Positions 52,765 through 64,000 of a stretch of DNA of 64,000 bases are shown here, in pieces. Position 1 is the first letter of the stretch; every line of letters starts with the position of its first letter. Source of the DNA: Phialophora verrucosa (Eukaryota > Ascomycota > Eurotiomycetes > Chaetothyriales > Herpotrichiellaceae); assembly GCA_002099365.1 (NCBI GenBank), contig MSED01000009.1:62001-126000 (forward strand), in the 5' to 3' direction. Position numbers and translations under genes: made by a program. The notes below the pieces were generated by a model, which was not told where the DNA came from, made no database searches, and worked only from the letters and a program-made list of their open reading frames with translations.

Positions 52765-54394
52765 ATGCTGGTTACGCTTTCTCCAACAGCGCTCTCCTTT
52801 CTCTTTCTCACCCTGGGCTACTTCTTGGTCCGCTATTTGAACTCGACGGATCAACCAAAGATCAAGGGACTGCCAGAAATACCAGGCGTGCCACTGTTTG
52901 GTAACCTTCTTCAACTCGGTCAAGATCATGCTCGGGTAACGGCTCGGTGGGCAAAACAGTACGGCTGGCCGGTCTTTCAAACTCGCTTGGGCAACCGCCG
53001 CATTATTTTCGCCAATACTTTCGACTCGGTCAAGCACTTATGGATTACAAACCAGTCCGCTCTTATCTCGAGGCCGACGCTGTACACTTTCCACAGTGTA
53101 GTGTCAAGTAGCCAAGGGTTCACGATCGGGACGTCACCGTGGGATGAGTCGTGCAAGAAACGGCGTAAGGTCGCTGCCACGGCTTTGAACAGGCCTGCTG
53201 TGCAGAGCTACATGCCCTTCATCGACTTGGAGAGTTGTGTGGCTATCAAAGACATGTACAAGGATTCGATGGGTGGCTCTGTTGATCTGGATCCGAGAAA
53301 GTACTTCCATCGTTTCGCACTCAACACTAGCTTGACCTTGAACTACGGTATTCGAATCGATGGTGGGATTGATCAGGAGCTTCTCCGAGAAGGTTAGTCT
53401 GTCGATATGACCCCATTTGGATGATGCAACCTAACAGTAGCAACCAGTGGTCCATGTCGAACGAGTGGTGTCCAACTTCCGTAGCACATCCAACAACTGG
53501 CAAGACTACATTCCTTTGCTGAGACTGCCATTTATCTCTCGTCAGAACAAATCTGCAGCAGAATACCGAGAGCGACGGGACAAGTACCTCACGACTTTCC
53601 TGAATATGCTCAAGGAGCGAATTGCCAACGGCACGGACCGACCTTGCATTACTGGGAACATTATCAAAGACCCCGAGGAGACGCTCAACGAGGCAGAACT
53701 CAAATCGATCTGCTTGACAATGGTATCGGCCGGCATCGACACTGTTCCAGGCAATATGATAATGGGGCTCGGATATCTCGCATCGCCCGAGGGCCAGCAC
53801 ATCCAGCAAAGGGCTTACGAAGAGATCATGAAGGTCTACCCGGAAGATGGCCAGGCCTGGGAGAAATGTCTGACCGAGGAGAAAGTTCCGTACATCACGG
53901 CCTTGACCAAGGAAATCCTTCGCTTTTGGACCGTCATTCCGATCTGCCTCCCCCGAACCAGCATCAAGGACATCAAATACAACGACGTGACCATCCCGGC
54001 CGGCAGCGTTTTCTACATGAACGCCTGGGCCGCCGACTACGACGAGACACACTTCAAAGATCCTGCCAAGTTCATGCCCGAGCGGTACTTGAACGACCAA
54101 GAGGGCAGCGGCACTCCTCACTACGGGTACGGAGCGGGTAGCCGAATGTGCGTCGGCTCGCACTTGGCAAACCGGGAGATCTACACGGCGTTCCTTCGCA
54201 TGATTGTGGCCTTTGAGTTCGTCCCCGCCAAGGATACCAAGGACTGGCCAGTCCTCGATGCGATCGAGTGTAATAGCATCCCGACCGCTCTGACCACCGA
54301 GCCGAAGCCCTTCAAGGTTGGATTCAAGGTCAGGAACAAGGAAGCGCTCGAGAGATGGATTCGCGCAAGTGACGAGCGGACCAAGGACCTTTGA
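52765..54394 (+). CDS. Cytochrome P450, CYP504-like (phenylacetate 2-hydroxylase candidate)
   Basis: Exons 52765-53392 and 53448-54394 encode 524 aa. An N-terminal membrane anchor (LSFLFLTLGYFLVRYL) precedes the proline-rich GLPEIPGVPLFGNLLQ hinge. The I-helix has SAGIDTVPG, the K-helix KEILR (ExxR), the PERF-type segment PERYL, and the heme loop YGAGSRMCVG with Cys at residue ~444. The wording around the heme loop (GSRMC-x-GSHLANRE-x-YTAF) is that of CYP504, which in Aspergillus includes phacA (phenylacetate to 2-hydroxyphenylacetate) and phacB (to homogentisate). I favour phacA-like because of the neighbouring fahA and hmgA, but cannot separate A from B by eye. Confidence 0.88.
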
Positions 54395-57300
54395 AGCGCG
54401 CGTAACGCAGCATGGATGGAGCAATTTGCCGGTGCGGGCATGATTTGAAAACCTTTCCGGCTTGGGAAGGCTTGATATGCAATTTGAGTTGAACAAGGCT
54501 AATGGGGACAGGAAGTGGTGCGTATTATTTGAACGTACCAACCAACCAGCCAGCCAGCCGGAATGAATGATGGGTTGAATGCACCCGCAAAATTTCTATG
54601 TGCATCGTGCGGTTCGGTTTAGCATCCAAATATGACTTTTCTTCTTCTTCCTCTTCTTCTCGCCCGCCATCCTTTGTGTTTTTCGACTGCGCTGTCCGTC
54701 GTAATACTCTGTAGCCAGTTTGAACACGCAACACATCCCTTGGCCAGCGGGCCGACCGGCCAGTGCAAGGGGAGAAAACATGGCTCAGCCGCCTACTGGG
54801 CAGCCAGCAAAGCCCAACCATATGTATCGTGGACAGTGTGTCCGTCCGGTTCCCGCGGCTTGATGAACTTAATTCCCGTGTGTCCTCTTCGTCCTTGAGG
54901 ACCTTGAGGACTTTTACCACGTTGGCGCTGGCTCTGTATATGTGTATGGAACAGGTAAAAGTATTTATGCACCCTCCACATCCTCAGCCTTAGTGCATCT
55001 AAGCAGATTATGCACCGCACCACCGACACCAACGTTCACCAAACGACGGGCGTCTACGAATCTGACGGACGGGTCTTGTCTTTCCAAGTCAAGGAACCGT
55101 GTACAGTCAGTCCTAGCGGTCTTTATTCGGCAGACATATTCAAAGCCAGAGAGACACGGACGGGCAAACAGACACAGAGAGATACGCCACATAGACGGAC
55201 AAACAGACGGACATAACAGCCCAGCGCCACGTTCCTCGATTCGTCGACGATACAGTGTACGTAGTCAATCCTTAAAACACACACACAGAGTGCCGACAGA
55301 CGGCATCCATATCCGCCTCCCTGCATACCCGTGTATCCGCCATGTCGCGTCGGCTGCGCGGGTACGCCACCGAGCGTAAGAACTCCATTCCTGTCTGCAT
55401 GTATAGAATGTCGAACGTTTCCCGACCTCGCTGCTGACTTGCTGGGCATGAATGACAGATGTGTCGTGGTGGCAACGAAACGAGATCATCCAGGAAATCA
55501 GAGAGCAGCTCGAGCAGTGGAGGAGGGAGAAAATCGCGCAAGGTAAATTAACCTATCTATCTCTTTTCCTTATCGTCATCGAGTTTTGTCTTCCGAGAGA
55601 GCGAGCGTGTGGGTGGGTGTGAGTGTGCGCGTCAGCTTAAGCATTTGTGATGCGAAGTGGTACTGCACTGTGTGTGAGTACGAGTATAATTCTTGACGTG
55701 GTGCTTGGATGGAGCCTGGCATTCCACGTTATACCCTGTTTAGGTGATCGGCCAGCTTGGGTGGTATGGGCATGTGCGGACGTGGTATACCGAGCCTGCC
55801 CAGTACACACAGTTCACAGATCACCATTCACAATATGTGGTTATGTGGTATGACGCAAACATCAGCTTCTGGCGACCTTTGGACACATTTCCGATACCGC
55901 ACCGTCCGGCCCGGAAGGGCGAGGACGCTTTTCGCAAGGTTGGACGCGGCATTTTGATTGGGGGGTGAGCTGGCCTTCAACACTGCTGCGAATCTCACCT
56001 CGGCGTCATTCCGCATCGATCCTGGAGTTTGCCGCTGCGGCATGGAACACCAGGAAGGAACTGGGCATATCCGAACATACGCGAATGTGTTGAGGACCGA
56101 GACGCAGTCTACGAGTACGACTATGATCTCTGTACGAGAGCCGAAGGAGCCGACAGGGTCGCAAGATCTGGAAGTTGGTTTCGCCACCGTTGACCACCGG
56201 CGATTTCGAAGGTTCGAGGCTGTTATCGGCAACACTCCAGGGTGACCGGCTTGTCCAGAACATGTGTACTGTGTACGAGTACAAGGTACTTGTGGCATCT
56301 CCCGGAAAGATGCTGATTTCAGGCTATTTTCCGTGATGAGATCGTCATGAGCATCCTGCTCAACAACGTGGCCTGGACATGCATGCAGTGAACGTTCGAG
56401 AAAAAATTGAGACAGGGACGATCAGAAATGACGATCGGCTGGCGTCATACAGAGGAAGTTCCTTGTCATTCGTGCTCGGCATGTTGGGGTCACTCTGGCC
56501 CGGTTGTGGCTCTTGTGCTGTGGTTGGAGGGTGGCAGGGTTGCAGGCTCGGCACTCATCCTCGAGGGGAGAACGCAACTCCGCGCACGACCTCCTCACCA
56601 GCAGCGCTGATTGTGCACACGCACGACACGTTTCTGGTCTCTTATGGGCAGTTCGCCAGGCGCAGAGTCTCCCATCAGCCGAGCCGCCGATCCTCAATAA
56701 TTGCCCGGATCGACAGGTGCAGGCGCCAGTCTCTGAAACCCTAATACGCTTATGGGTTGAAGGGTCGGAGCACGGCTGTAGTTATTCTTGTCCTGAAACG
56801 CTGCAAAGCCGACACAGAAACAGCAACAACTTCAGGCCAGCTCACCCACGGACTGGGGTAACTTGACCAGAACAGAGTCAGAGAAATCCTACTCTCGTCT
56901 CACTCTCACCCTCGCCCTCACACCCATCGCTTGCGATGCATCTTGTGAGGGGTGCATTTGATTAAGGCGCCGCCTGGGGAGACTTGCATCATTATCAGTG
57001 GATTTCTCCTGCAGTTGTGGGTGGGATTCAGTGTTCTGGCGGGAAACCGGCACAGTTGGCAAGCAGAATTGGAGAAGTTGCTGCACAATTGGGGCTCGGA
57101 AACACAGCTTGGGCGCCTTCAATTCGCCCTGCCGATCGCCCCTCCGCGCCCCACAGGCGGGCTACTGCGCCTAAACTGCTGCTAAACTTGCCCTCGAGCT
57201 CGGCCTGCAAATCACCGTGACGGGCGACGCAGCAGGCATCCCGCACTGTCTCGGTGGGGACTGCGAAAGCTACGAGTTACGCCTCCTCCCGATAGAATTG

Positions 57301-58005
57301 GGTTTCGCAGGCTTCGGTGGCTTGATCTCATCCACTCACAGCCGCTCCAGTTTCCGATGCCGTTCTCGAGCAACATCCAGGACATCCCACCCTCGGGCTC
57401 ACAGGATCTTGCCCGGTTCTGGGTGCTGCGTGCTCGTGTTTGACACTGCTCTCCGGCCGGTTTTGCCAACCAGAAGAGGCCACAACCTGGCATGGCGCAT
57501 CGCACGGCTCGCATTCTGTCGGAGGCCGCCCTGTGGCTGCCCCCTGTCACTTTGCTTCTCGCGAATTGCTTTTAGCGCATCTGCACTATTGTTTTGGGGC
57601 GAACCCACTTTCGGCGCTCGATGCGCTCAGGCTGGAGGGCTCGCTTGATTTCATTCATATTCCTCCCCACGGAATGAGTCCTCACTTCCTTACGAATGCA
57701 TTCCGCACTCTCCTCTCTGACGAGTCCACCATAATCAACAGGTCATCATACCACAATACCGCCCTTCATGCAGGGCCTCAAACGGTTACAGTCCGCCATC
57801 GAAAGGCATAGGGAGAACAAGGACATCAACATCAAGTACAAGACACCCCTCACGAGTGAGTATACCCTGTCTCTCTCCTCAGCGTCTCCAAGTCGGCCTC
57901 AGCCAGCCATATATTCGTCAACGTTTCGCGCACCGGAGTTGACTGACTTTGTTCAACTATCAGTACGTAACGTGAATACATTTACCGACGAGCAAGCCAT
58001 CGACG
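54395..58005. other. Gene-poor region between P450 and hmgA
   Basis: 3.6 kb with no supportable gene. It holds CCAGCCAGCC-type microsatellite at 54536-54560, a CTT-rich run at ~54633-54662 and a GACA/GACG-rich patch at ~55140-55215. An upstream open frame at 57768-58094 overlaps the hmgA start out of frame. Maleylacetoacetate isomerase, the missing pathway step, was looked for in both strands here and not found. Confidence 0.5.
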
Positions 58006-59564
58006 ATGCCTGTAACCCAATTCGCAGTGACCGACACGTACGAATATCTGAATGGGTTCGGGGGGTACAAAGAGTATGCACCTTTCACCCGTGATGCGAG
58101 GGTCTTTCCGCTGACGATTTCGTCCCTAGGAGTGAGGCCATCGATGGTACTTTGCCGTTAGCGGCGAACTCACCTCAGAAATGCCCGTACGGCCTGTACA
58201 ACGAGAAGTTGTCAGGTACCGCATTCACCGCGCCTCGCGAAGAGAATCAGCAATCATGGCTCTATCGAATCCTGCCCTCGGCAAGCCACCAGAACTTTGA
58301 ACCAGTGCCTGCCTCTTCGTCGCAGTCCTTGATATCTCCGACGCCTAGCTTCGGCACCCATTTCAACGCGATTCCAAACCAACTGCGATGGGATCCTTTC
58401 GATTTCGACAAGGAAGTCTCATGGATTCACTCGCTCCATCTTGTGGCTGGCGCGGGCGACCCCACCATGAAGCAGGGGTTGGGCATCTACATCTACGCCT
58501 GTGGCACCAGCATGCCCGAGAAAACGGCCTTTTACAGCGCCGACGGCGACTTCTTGATTGTTGCACAGCATGGCGCGCTTGACATCCGAACCGAATTTGG
58601 CAAGATGCTGGTGCGACCAAATGAAATCTGCGTCATCCCGCGGGGGATTCGCTACCACGTTACATTGCATAACAACGAACCCGCGCGAGGATACATCTGC
58701 GAGCTGTACCAGGGCCACTTCAAACTGCCCGAACTCGGCCCCATTGGCTCGAATGGGTTGGCCAACGCACGCGACTTCCAAACACCCGTGGCCGATTTCA
58801 TCGAGGACTACGAGAACACGGAGTGGACGGTCTATGGCAAATTTGGTGGCAACCTCTTCTCAGCCAAGCAGTCACACACTCCCTTTGACGTTGTCGGCTG
58901 GCACGGCACCTATTTCCCTTACAAGTACGACCTGGGCCGTTTCAACCCCGTCGGCAGCATTTCCTACGACCACCCTGATCCTTCTATTTTCACTGTTCTC
59001 ACTGCGCCCTCACATCCGCATGGCGCGGGTACTGCGGTCGCAGATTTCGTCATATTTCCGCCTCGATGGCTGGTTGCAGAAAAGACCTTCCGTCCTCCGT
59101 GGTATCATCGAAACACCATGTCCGAGTTCATGGGCTTGATCATGGGTAACTATGATGCCAAGGGTGCCGGAAAGGGCGGCTTCCAGCCGGCTGGTGCGAG
59201 TCTACATAATACTATGAGCGGGCATGGACCAGACATGCAGACATTCGAAAAGGCGTCGACGATGGATTTGCCACCCCAAAAGGTCGGCGAGGGTAGCATG
59301 GCGTTTATGTTTGAGAGCTGCTTGATGGTGGGCGTTACAGAATGGGGTCTCAAGACGTGCCAGAAAGTTCAGGAGGTGAGTTTCGGGTGCTCTCGAAATT
59401 GGTTGACAAAACGCTAACAACTATTGCAGTCATACAATGCTCATTCATGGGAGCCATTAAAGGTGCATTTCAAGCGACCGGAGTCGTCGCGCGGCGTCAG
59501 CAATGGCGAAAAGAAGCATGGTGTGGGTGATGCAAAAGACGCGAGCAGCGTGCACGCCCTTTGA
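58006..59564 (+). CDS. hmgA: Homogentisate 1,2-dioxygenase
   Basis: Three exons, 58006-58073, 58130-59375 and 59430-59564, encode 482 aa. The start MPVTQFAVTDTYEYLNGFG and the exon 1/2 junction YKESEAIDGTLP fit the family N-terminus. Core segments are NQLRWDPFDFD, NEICVIPRGIRYHV, VGWHGTYFPYKYDLGRFNP, FRPPWYHRNTMSEFMG and HNTMSGHGPDMQTFEK; the His and Glu residues of the Fe(II) site lie in these. It opens the aromatic ring of homogentisate to maleylacetoacetate. The short C-terminal exon (SYNAHSWEPLKVHF) ends in a charged, poorly conserved tail. It is co-oriented with fahA and the P450. Confidence 0.97.
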
Positions 59565-60513
59565 GGAAGGGAAGTCTAAGAAGAGGAGAGGAGGAGCACA
59601 ATATGCATTGCGTCAGGCAATGTGAATGAGGATCATCCATCTATGGGTGCTGCCTCTTATAACAGAATCAAAATATGATACCCTTACAAAGCTGGCCTTG
59701 CCTGCCTTTTGCATCAGTGACTCGCCCACTTGCATCCCACGCCGCAGCTGAACACACTGGCGATGAAGCGGGGGAGGGGAGTGAGGCGAACAGTCGTGCT
59801 CAAGCCGAATCGGTGCTAATCGCCCCCCTCCAATCACACGGCTCGCTGAAGAACGTGGACGTCTTATTTCCCTGTCAGTCTCCCGTCACTTTCTCCTCTG
59901 CCACACAAATTGACGCTCACACTCGAAGCAAAAGCCTCGACATGACCATGGTACCATGGGTAGTTCCTGTTTTGTGCCCTTGTCCTCCTCCTTTCGGTCG
60001 CAACCTCTGTTTTCCGAGCAGCCACTGACCGTCACGGCTGCTACACACGAGGTCTCACTAGGCTGGATTGCTCACGGATGGGAATGCTCCAATAACCTAT
60101 CAGGGCTCTTCCACGAGGTTCGTCCCTTCGACGAGTGTCGCGTGCTTTTTCTACTCGCAACAGGCACACGTGCCTATATCCGACTGTCTGGACGTCTGAG
60201 AATCTGAATGCGCATTGCGAACTTGCGAGGTTGTTGCCCATGTGTCTTCCTGCTCCTGTTATCTTGGTCTGCATCCTCACCCCATGTCCTCGTCCACCAT
60301 GCCTTCAGTCAAGTATAGCTGTCTGTCAATTCCTCGTACGGTGATCTGATTCTGTCTGCGACACCACGCGCTGCCCTCGAGAGTTGGACTATCTTGGAGA
60401 GAACACTTTCACTTCCTTTGGCCTAATCTTCAAGCTATTGCCTTGGACGTTGAGCGTTTCTCCTGTACTCCGTACCGACTGCTCAGATCCACCAGAATTG
60501 TTGAATCCCAACT
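59565..60513. other. Intergenic, no gene seen
   Basis: 949 bp between hmgA and the bHLH gene, expected to contain the promoter and 5' UTR of the latter. Nothing else supportable. Confidence 0.55.
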
Positions 60514-62211
60514 ATGCCCAGGCCGAAACCTCCTCCCACCCCCACCGGCTCTACAGATCTGACGGCTGCGGACGTCAAAGGTTCCCAGGCCACGGACATG
60601 GAGTCGATGTTTGCCCTACCTCCTCCGGCAATACGGAGCGATGCGCGTGTACAAGCGCGGCCTTCAAAATCGTCCCAATCTCGAGAATACTCGGGCTCTA
60701 CACTCACACAGGGCACCCCACCCATATCGCCCCAGGACAGGCCACTTACTGGCAGTCCCAGACACAAGAGAACTGCGTCCGGTGCAGTCAAAGCCGCCGT
60801 GGAGTCCAAAGCGGCCAGCGCCGACCCCGCAAACTCCTACGCCCTCCCTCCTCCGCCGAGTCGAGCACGCAAGATCATACAAATGAAGCCCAAAGCACCT
60901 CACACCAGCACCTCGTCCCCAACTAGCGATGCCGACTACCTGCCTCCCGGGGCATCGAATGCTGCATCGGCGGTCCCCCCGGCGCCCTCTACTAAAGAGT
61001 CCTCGACCGGGAGAGGAGCAACAGCGGCGTCGACTAGCGCGTCAACAAACTCGAAACGCAAACAGCCCTCCGCGACGAGCGCCGCGGGCAGGAAGATTGC
61101 CCGCAAAACTGCTCACAGCATCATCGAGCGTCGGCGGCGGAGTAAAATGAACGAAGAGTTTGGCGTCCTGAAAGACATGATTCCGGCCTGCGAAGGGGTG
61201 GAAATGCACAAGCTGGCCATATTGCAGGCCGGGATCGAATACGTGAGATATCTCGAGGGATGTGTGGCGCAACTGAAGACAGAGAACGCAAAATTCGGCG
61301 GCAAGAGGAGACCATCGGCCGGTTCGCGGATGCCAATAGACACCACGTCAGATGAAGATCAGGACTTTGACGGAGAAGAAGACGACGACGACAACGACAA
61401 CGACGAGCAGGTCGAGGGGCAGGATGAGCAGGATCAGGAACAGGACCGCGACCAGGACGAGTTCGTCGACCACCTGCCCGACCCGGCTCCTCCGGCAAAG
61501 CTACGGAGCAATCGATACAGCGCAACGGCCCCAACGGAGTGGTCCCTTCGAGATTCTCGCAAGTCGTCTATCGTCTCCTTGAGCGGTTCCTCGGCCTATC
61601 CCTCTCCACACATTCTCTCCCAGTCACATGGAGCACAGGCGCACCAGGGTGTCGGCGTGCTGTCCACGACCCCGACGCCCACTTTACTCTCCCCGGCGTT
61701 CAATTCCATCCACTTCTCGCCAGACCTGTCGCGCACGCAAACGAATAGCAGTGCCGCCAGATCCTGCAACTCAAACGTACCTTCCCTGCCCTCGACGGCG
61801 GCGTCGTGGACGACAGTCAACAGCAACAACCCTCCGTCGGGGTCGATCTCGAATCCATCACCCAGCATGCAGCCGCTCCCGTCCCCGAAGGCCGCCATGG
61901 GCATTCCGCTGCCTCAACCGGCAATGACAAGGCTACAATTGCCGGGCCAATATAACGCGGCCGTTCAGCGGGAGAGGGACGCTGGGAGCAGGAGTCCGGG
62001 TGCTGCGAGCAACGGATCAGGAACGGCGGAAGCGACGGCCAGCGCGGCGCTGATGATGTTGACCAACGAGTGGCGTGGTGGAGGACGACACGCAGGACCG
62101 GGAGCGGGGATGGGTTTCGAAGATCCTGCCGCCGCCGTCGCCGCCGCCGTACAAAGCAACGGTAAAGATCGCGGCAAAGGCATGAGTGTTCGGGACTTGC
62201 TGAGTTCCTGA
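60514..62211 (+). CDS. bHLH transcription factor, DevR/Esc1-like
   Basis: One exon, 565 aa. A Pro/Ser/Thr-rich N-terminus leads to the bHLH at ~196-259. The basic helix TAHSIIERRRRSKMNEEF has the His, Glu, Arg pattern of E-box (CANNTG) binders. The second helix is MHKLAILQAGIEYVRYLEGC. The wording matches fungal DevR/Esc1-type factors that act in development. A strongly acidic Asp/Glu/Gln stretch follows (~282-319), then a long disordered region with several SP/TP sites and a conserved-looking C-terminal KGMSVRDLLSS. It sits next to hmgA, but nothing in the sequence ties it to the aromatic pathway. Confidence 0.9.
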   Translation: MPRPKPPPTPTGSTDLTAADVKGSQATDMESMFALPPPAIRSDARVQARPSKSSQSREYSGSTLTQGTPPISPQDRPLTGSPRHKRTASGAVKAAVESKAASADPANSYALPPPPSRARKIIQMKPKAPHTSTSSPTSDADYLPPGASNAASAVPPAPSTKESSTGRGATAASTSASTNSKRKQPSATSAAGRKIARKTAHSIIERRRRSKMNEEFGVLKDMIPACEGVEMHKLAILQAGIEYVRYLEGCVAQLKTENAKFGGKRRPSAGSRMPIDTTSDEDQDFDGEEDDDDNDNDEQVEGQDEQDQEQDRDQDEFVDHLPDPAPPAKLRSNRYSATAPTEWSLRDSRKSSIVSLSGSSAYPSPHILSQSHGAQAHQGVGVLSTTPTPTLLSPAFNSIHFSPDLSRTQTNSSAARSCNSNVPSLPSTAASWTTVNSNNPPSGSISNPSPSMQPLPSPKAAMGIPLPQPAMTRLQLPGQYNAAVQRERDAGSRSPGAASNGSGTAEATASAALMMLTNEWRGGGRHAGPGAGMGFEDPAAAVAAAVQSNGKDRGKGMSVRDLLSS

Positions 62212-63370
62212 TGCTGATACTGCTGTTGCTGTTCCCATGGCTGCAATTTGCGGCGCGCAAGTACTGTACTATGTATAACTGAGGCGCGTCCACAACGCGG
62301 ACTTAGACTACATTGGATCATGGAACATTGATATGTGTTCATTGGCCCAGGTCAATTCCAGATTGTAAGTTGCTAGAAGCTCAGACCGGGAGCAGGACCA
62401 AGAACAAAGATGGCTGAGAGGGAGGTATAATAGACATTTCTATCTACAAGTACATATGTGCACGGACGGCCAATCGGGAACTGTAATTACTCCGTACCGT
62501 ACCTCGAAACGATCCCAGAAAAGAGTCGTGCGGCGCGTGAAGTGTGACGTGTCACATGTCCTTATATCAGGCTCAGCAGCCTAGGTATCTTTTACAGGAA
62601 GGACATGATCGTCCGCGATGCCGTCGAAGGCAGCTGTGCAATACTGTTTGTAACGCCAATGCCAAAATACCATAATGCTCCGCGGGTGCTGACCAGATAC
62701 GGAGTAATGTACTGTCCCAGCACAGCAACGCCTCGCAGGGATCCAGGATTCGTGCATTTTGAGTATGACCGTGAACATGACAGTGAGCATGCCTGACCAT
62801 CACGGTCTTTCATCCCTTGTGCCTTGACTGCTAGACCTAGACATCGATATCTACCATCTGTCATAGGAGGGACCTCGTCAGAACGTTCGCGGGTAGTTAG
62901 TTCGGGGCGCGACGAACGGTAGGGGACATCCATGAGCTCCAATGACTCCGAATCGTCGTCGTCGGGCGCACGGATATTTACATAGAGAGCGCGAGAGGTC
63001 CGCGGCATCGCCGGTCCTAGCTGGAGAAGGTCGATCACCATGGTTTGGCAAGTAGCAATCTCACCGGGTGTATTGTGCAGAAGATCGGCATTCGTTGTCG
63101 CGTTGTTTGCGCAGAGTCTTCTCTGCTTGTCCTGGAGGGCTTGTCCCCCCCCGATGGCCTCGTTACCGCTGGATCAGATGGGCGCAGCACTCAAGGCTTG
63201 CTTGCGCGTTTGATCTTGAGCTGCGCTTTGGTCACTGCTCGGGCCCCTCTTCACAGAGGGTTTCTTCTCCTCCCTGTTGTGTTGTCGGTGGTGATGCTCT
63301 CCTCGGATAGTAAGTAGGAAGCCAAGTGAAGTGCCATGGGTGAAATCTGTCCCGGCGTGAGAACCAGCCC
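62212..63370. other. Intergenic; unconfirmed minus-strand frame
   Basis: 1.16 kb between convergent genes. A 149-codon minus-strand frame at 62592-63041 has a patch of hydrophobic sequence (LGQYITPYLVSTRGALWYFG) but no recognisable family, and is not called as a gene. Confidence 0.45.
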
Positions 63371-64000
63371 TCATGTTGCATCCACCTGCCCATGTCGTGC
63401 GTTCGCGCCGACATTAGCAAGAAACCACTTCTTCGTCTTCCTTCCCATTGGTTCCACGAACAAATACCTCTTCAGCACGGCCTCAAGATCAGCCCACTCC
63501 GTCAAGCCCATCTCCCTGGCGAGTCGCACAAACCTCACGCCATGGTAATCCTTGTAATCCCCACAGTCCGGTCTGAGCCGCACATTTCTCTCAGCCATGG
63601 TCCCGACAAACAACCACCAAAGGCGATCCTCCGCGGCCTCGGCCCCCACAACGACCAGCTCGTGCCCATGCGTCTCAACCTTGACGTCCAGCTCGCACAA
63701 CCGCTCCGCCACCACGAGACTCATGTCGAAGGCCCAACTGCCAGCCTCCTCCAGCTTGCTTCCCGCGTCCATGCGGTCGTGCACCGCGCGGCGCACCCAG
63801 TACGTGGCCGCGAGGGCCAAGCACGCGTCGACGAGCAATTCAGGCGAGGGGAGCAGGGCCCACAACTCGATGCTGTCAAGGTAGTGGGTGAGGAATTGGC
63901 CCGAGAGGAGCATGATCTTCATGGCTGCGTTGGTGAAGACCTTGGGTGTAGTCAGGGTCTTGTTGAGCATCACCATGCCGAGAGCGTGGTGCCATTCGCG
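63371..64000 (-). CDS. Unrecognised protein, C-terminal fragment (5' end outside window)
   Basis: The minus-strand frame is open from the window edge to a TGA at 63371-63373, giving about 209 residues of C-terminal sequence. It is helical and moderately hydrophobic (LLSGQFLTHYLDSIELWALL, ELLVDACLALAATYWVRRAV) and ends with a basic KKWFLANVGANARHG segment. No known domain is evident. Long frame and consistent composition support a real gene; function unknown. Confidence 0.6.
   Translation of the reverse strand, partial: REWHHALGMVMLNKTLTTPKVFTNAAMKIMLLSGQFLTHYLDSIELWALLPSPELLVDACLALAATYWVRRAVHDRMDAGSKLEEAGSWAFDMSLVVAERLCELDVKVETHGHELVVVGAEAAEDRLWWLFVGTMAERNVRLRPDCGDYKDYHGVRFVRLAREMGLTEWADLEAVLKRYLFVEPMGRKTKKWFLANVGANARHGQVDAT

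Noticed and set aside
53327..54541. 404-codon open frame on the minus strand
   Set aside because: It lies antisense to the P450 exons, has no family motifs, and is explained by the codon pattern of the real gene.
57217..57648. 143-codon plus-strand frame upstream of hmgA
   Set aside because: Arg/Cys/Ser-rich low-information sequence without a family; it is crossed by other equally long frames.
62592..63041. 149-codon minus-strand frame
   Set aside because: Its hydrophobic patch looks protein-like, but there is no family, exon partner or other support, so I did not call it.
1..64000. tRNA genes
   Set aside because: I looked for paired A-box and B-box (GGTTCGANNCC-like) signals on both strands and found no convincing pair; a tRNAscan-SE run would settle it.

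Overview
The window is nuclear DNA of a filamentous ascomycete (Pezizomycotina). The evidence is short GT-AG introns, mostly 50-120 bp, dense genes on both strands, and proteins with clear fungal relatives: HulA/Rsp5-type HECT ligase, Vps9, LSm8, a Pab2-like RNA-binding protein, a DUF3425-type bZIP, a DevR/Esc1-like bHLH factor and a CYP504-like P450. I cannot fix the genus or class from sequence alone. No tRNA, rRNA, CRISPR array or intact transposon was found.

Layout. 1-5.5 kb: the C-terminus of an SCY1-like pseudokinase, a secreted SurE-type phosphatase whose reading frame is broken, and a PhzF-family protein. 6.7-12.1 kb: one uninterrupted gene for an 1,817-residue secreted mucin-like protein built from Ser/Thr-rich linkers and repeated cysteine modules. 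12.6-18.3 kb: mitochondrial branched-chain aminotransferase, a short-chain dehydrogenase and an alpha/beta hydrolase. 18.4-26.4 kb: a three-exon bZIP/DUF3425 gene that is only visible after splicing, an orphan nuclear-looking protein, and about 4 kb of gene-poor DNA with a diverged tandem repeat. 26.4-36.3 kb: vps9, an ASNSD1-like gene, two convergent monocarboxylate-transporter-like MFS genes and a Pab2-like gene. 37.2-46 kb: the nine-exon rsp5/hulA gene, tail-to-tail with a zinc-finger-like protein carrying a PPPY motif, then lsm8 and an allantoate-permease-like transporter. 48-59.6 kb: a GH13 alpha-glucosidase, then fumarylacetoacetase, a phenylacetate-hydroxylase-like P450 and homogentisate dioxygenase. 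60.5-64 kb: a bHLH factor and the C-terminal end of an unrecognised gene.

Three groups may work together. FahA, the CYP504-like P450 and HmgA cover three steps of phenylacetate/tyrosine breakdown through homogentisate. Maleylacetoacetate isomerase and a dedicated regulator were not found in the window. Rsp5 binds PPxY motifs through its WW domains, and the convergent neighbour ends in a PPPY sequence, which suggests a substrate or adaptor. The mucin-like protein has at least six copies of a roughly 110-125 residue four-cysteine unit; this is the most likely undescribed element here.

Exon structures were worked out by hand from GT-AG signals, reading phase and known family sequence. They close in frame for every multi-exon gene except the SurE gene, where total length and frame both point to an indel.
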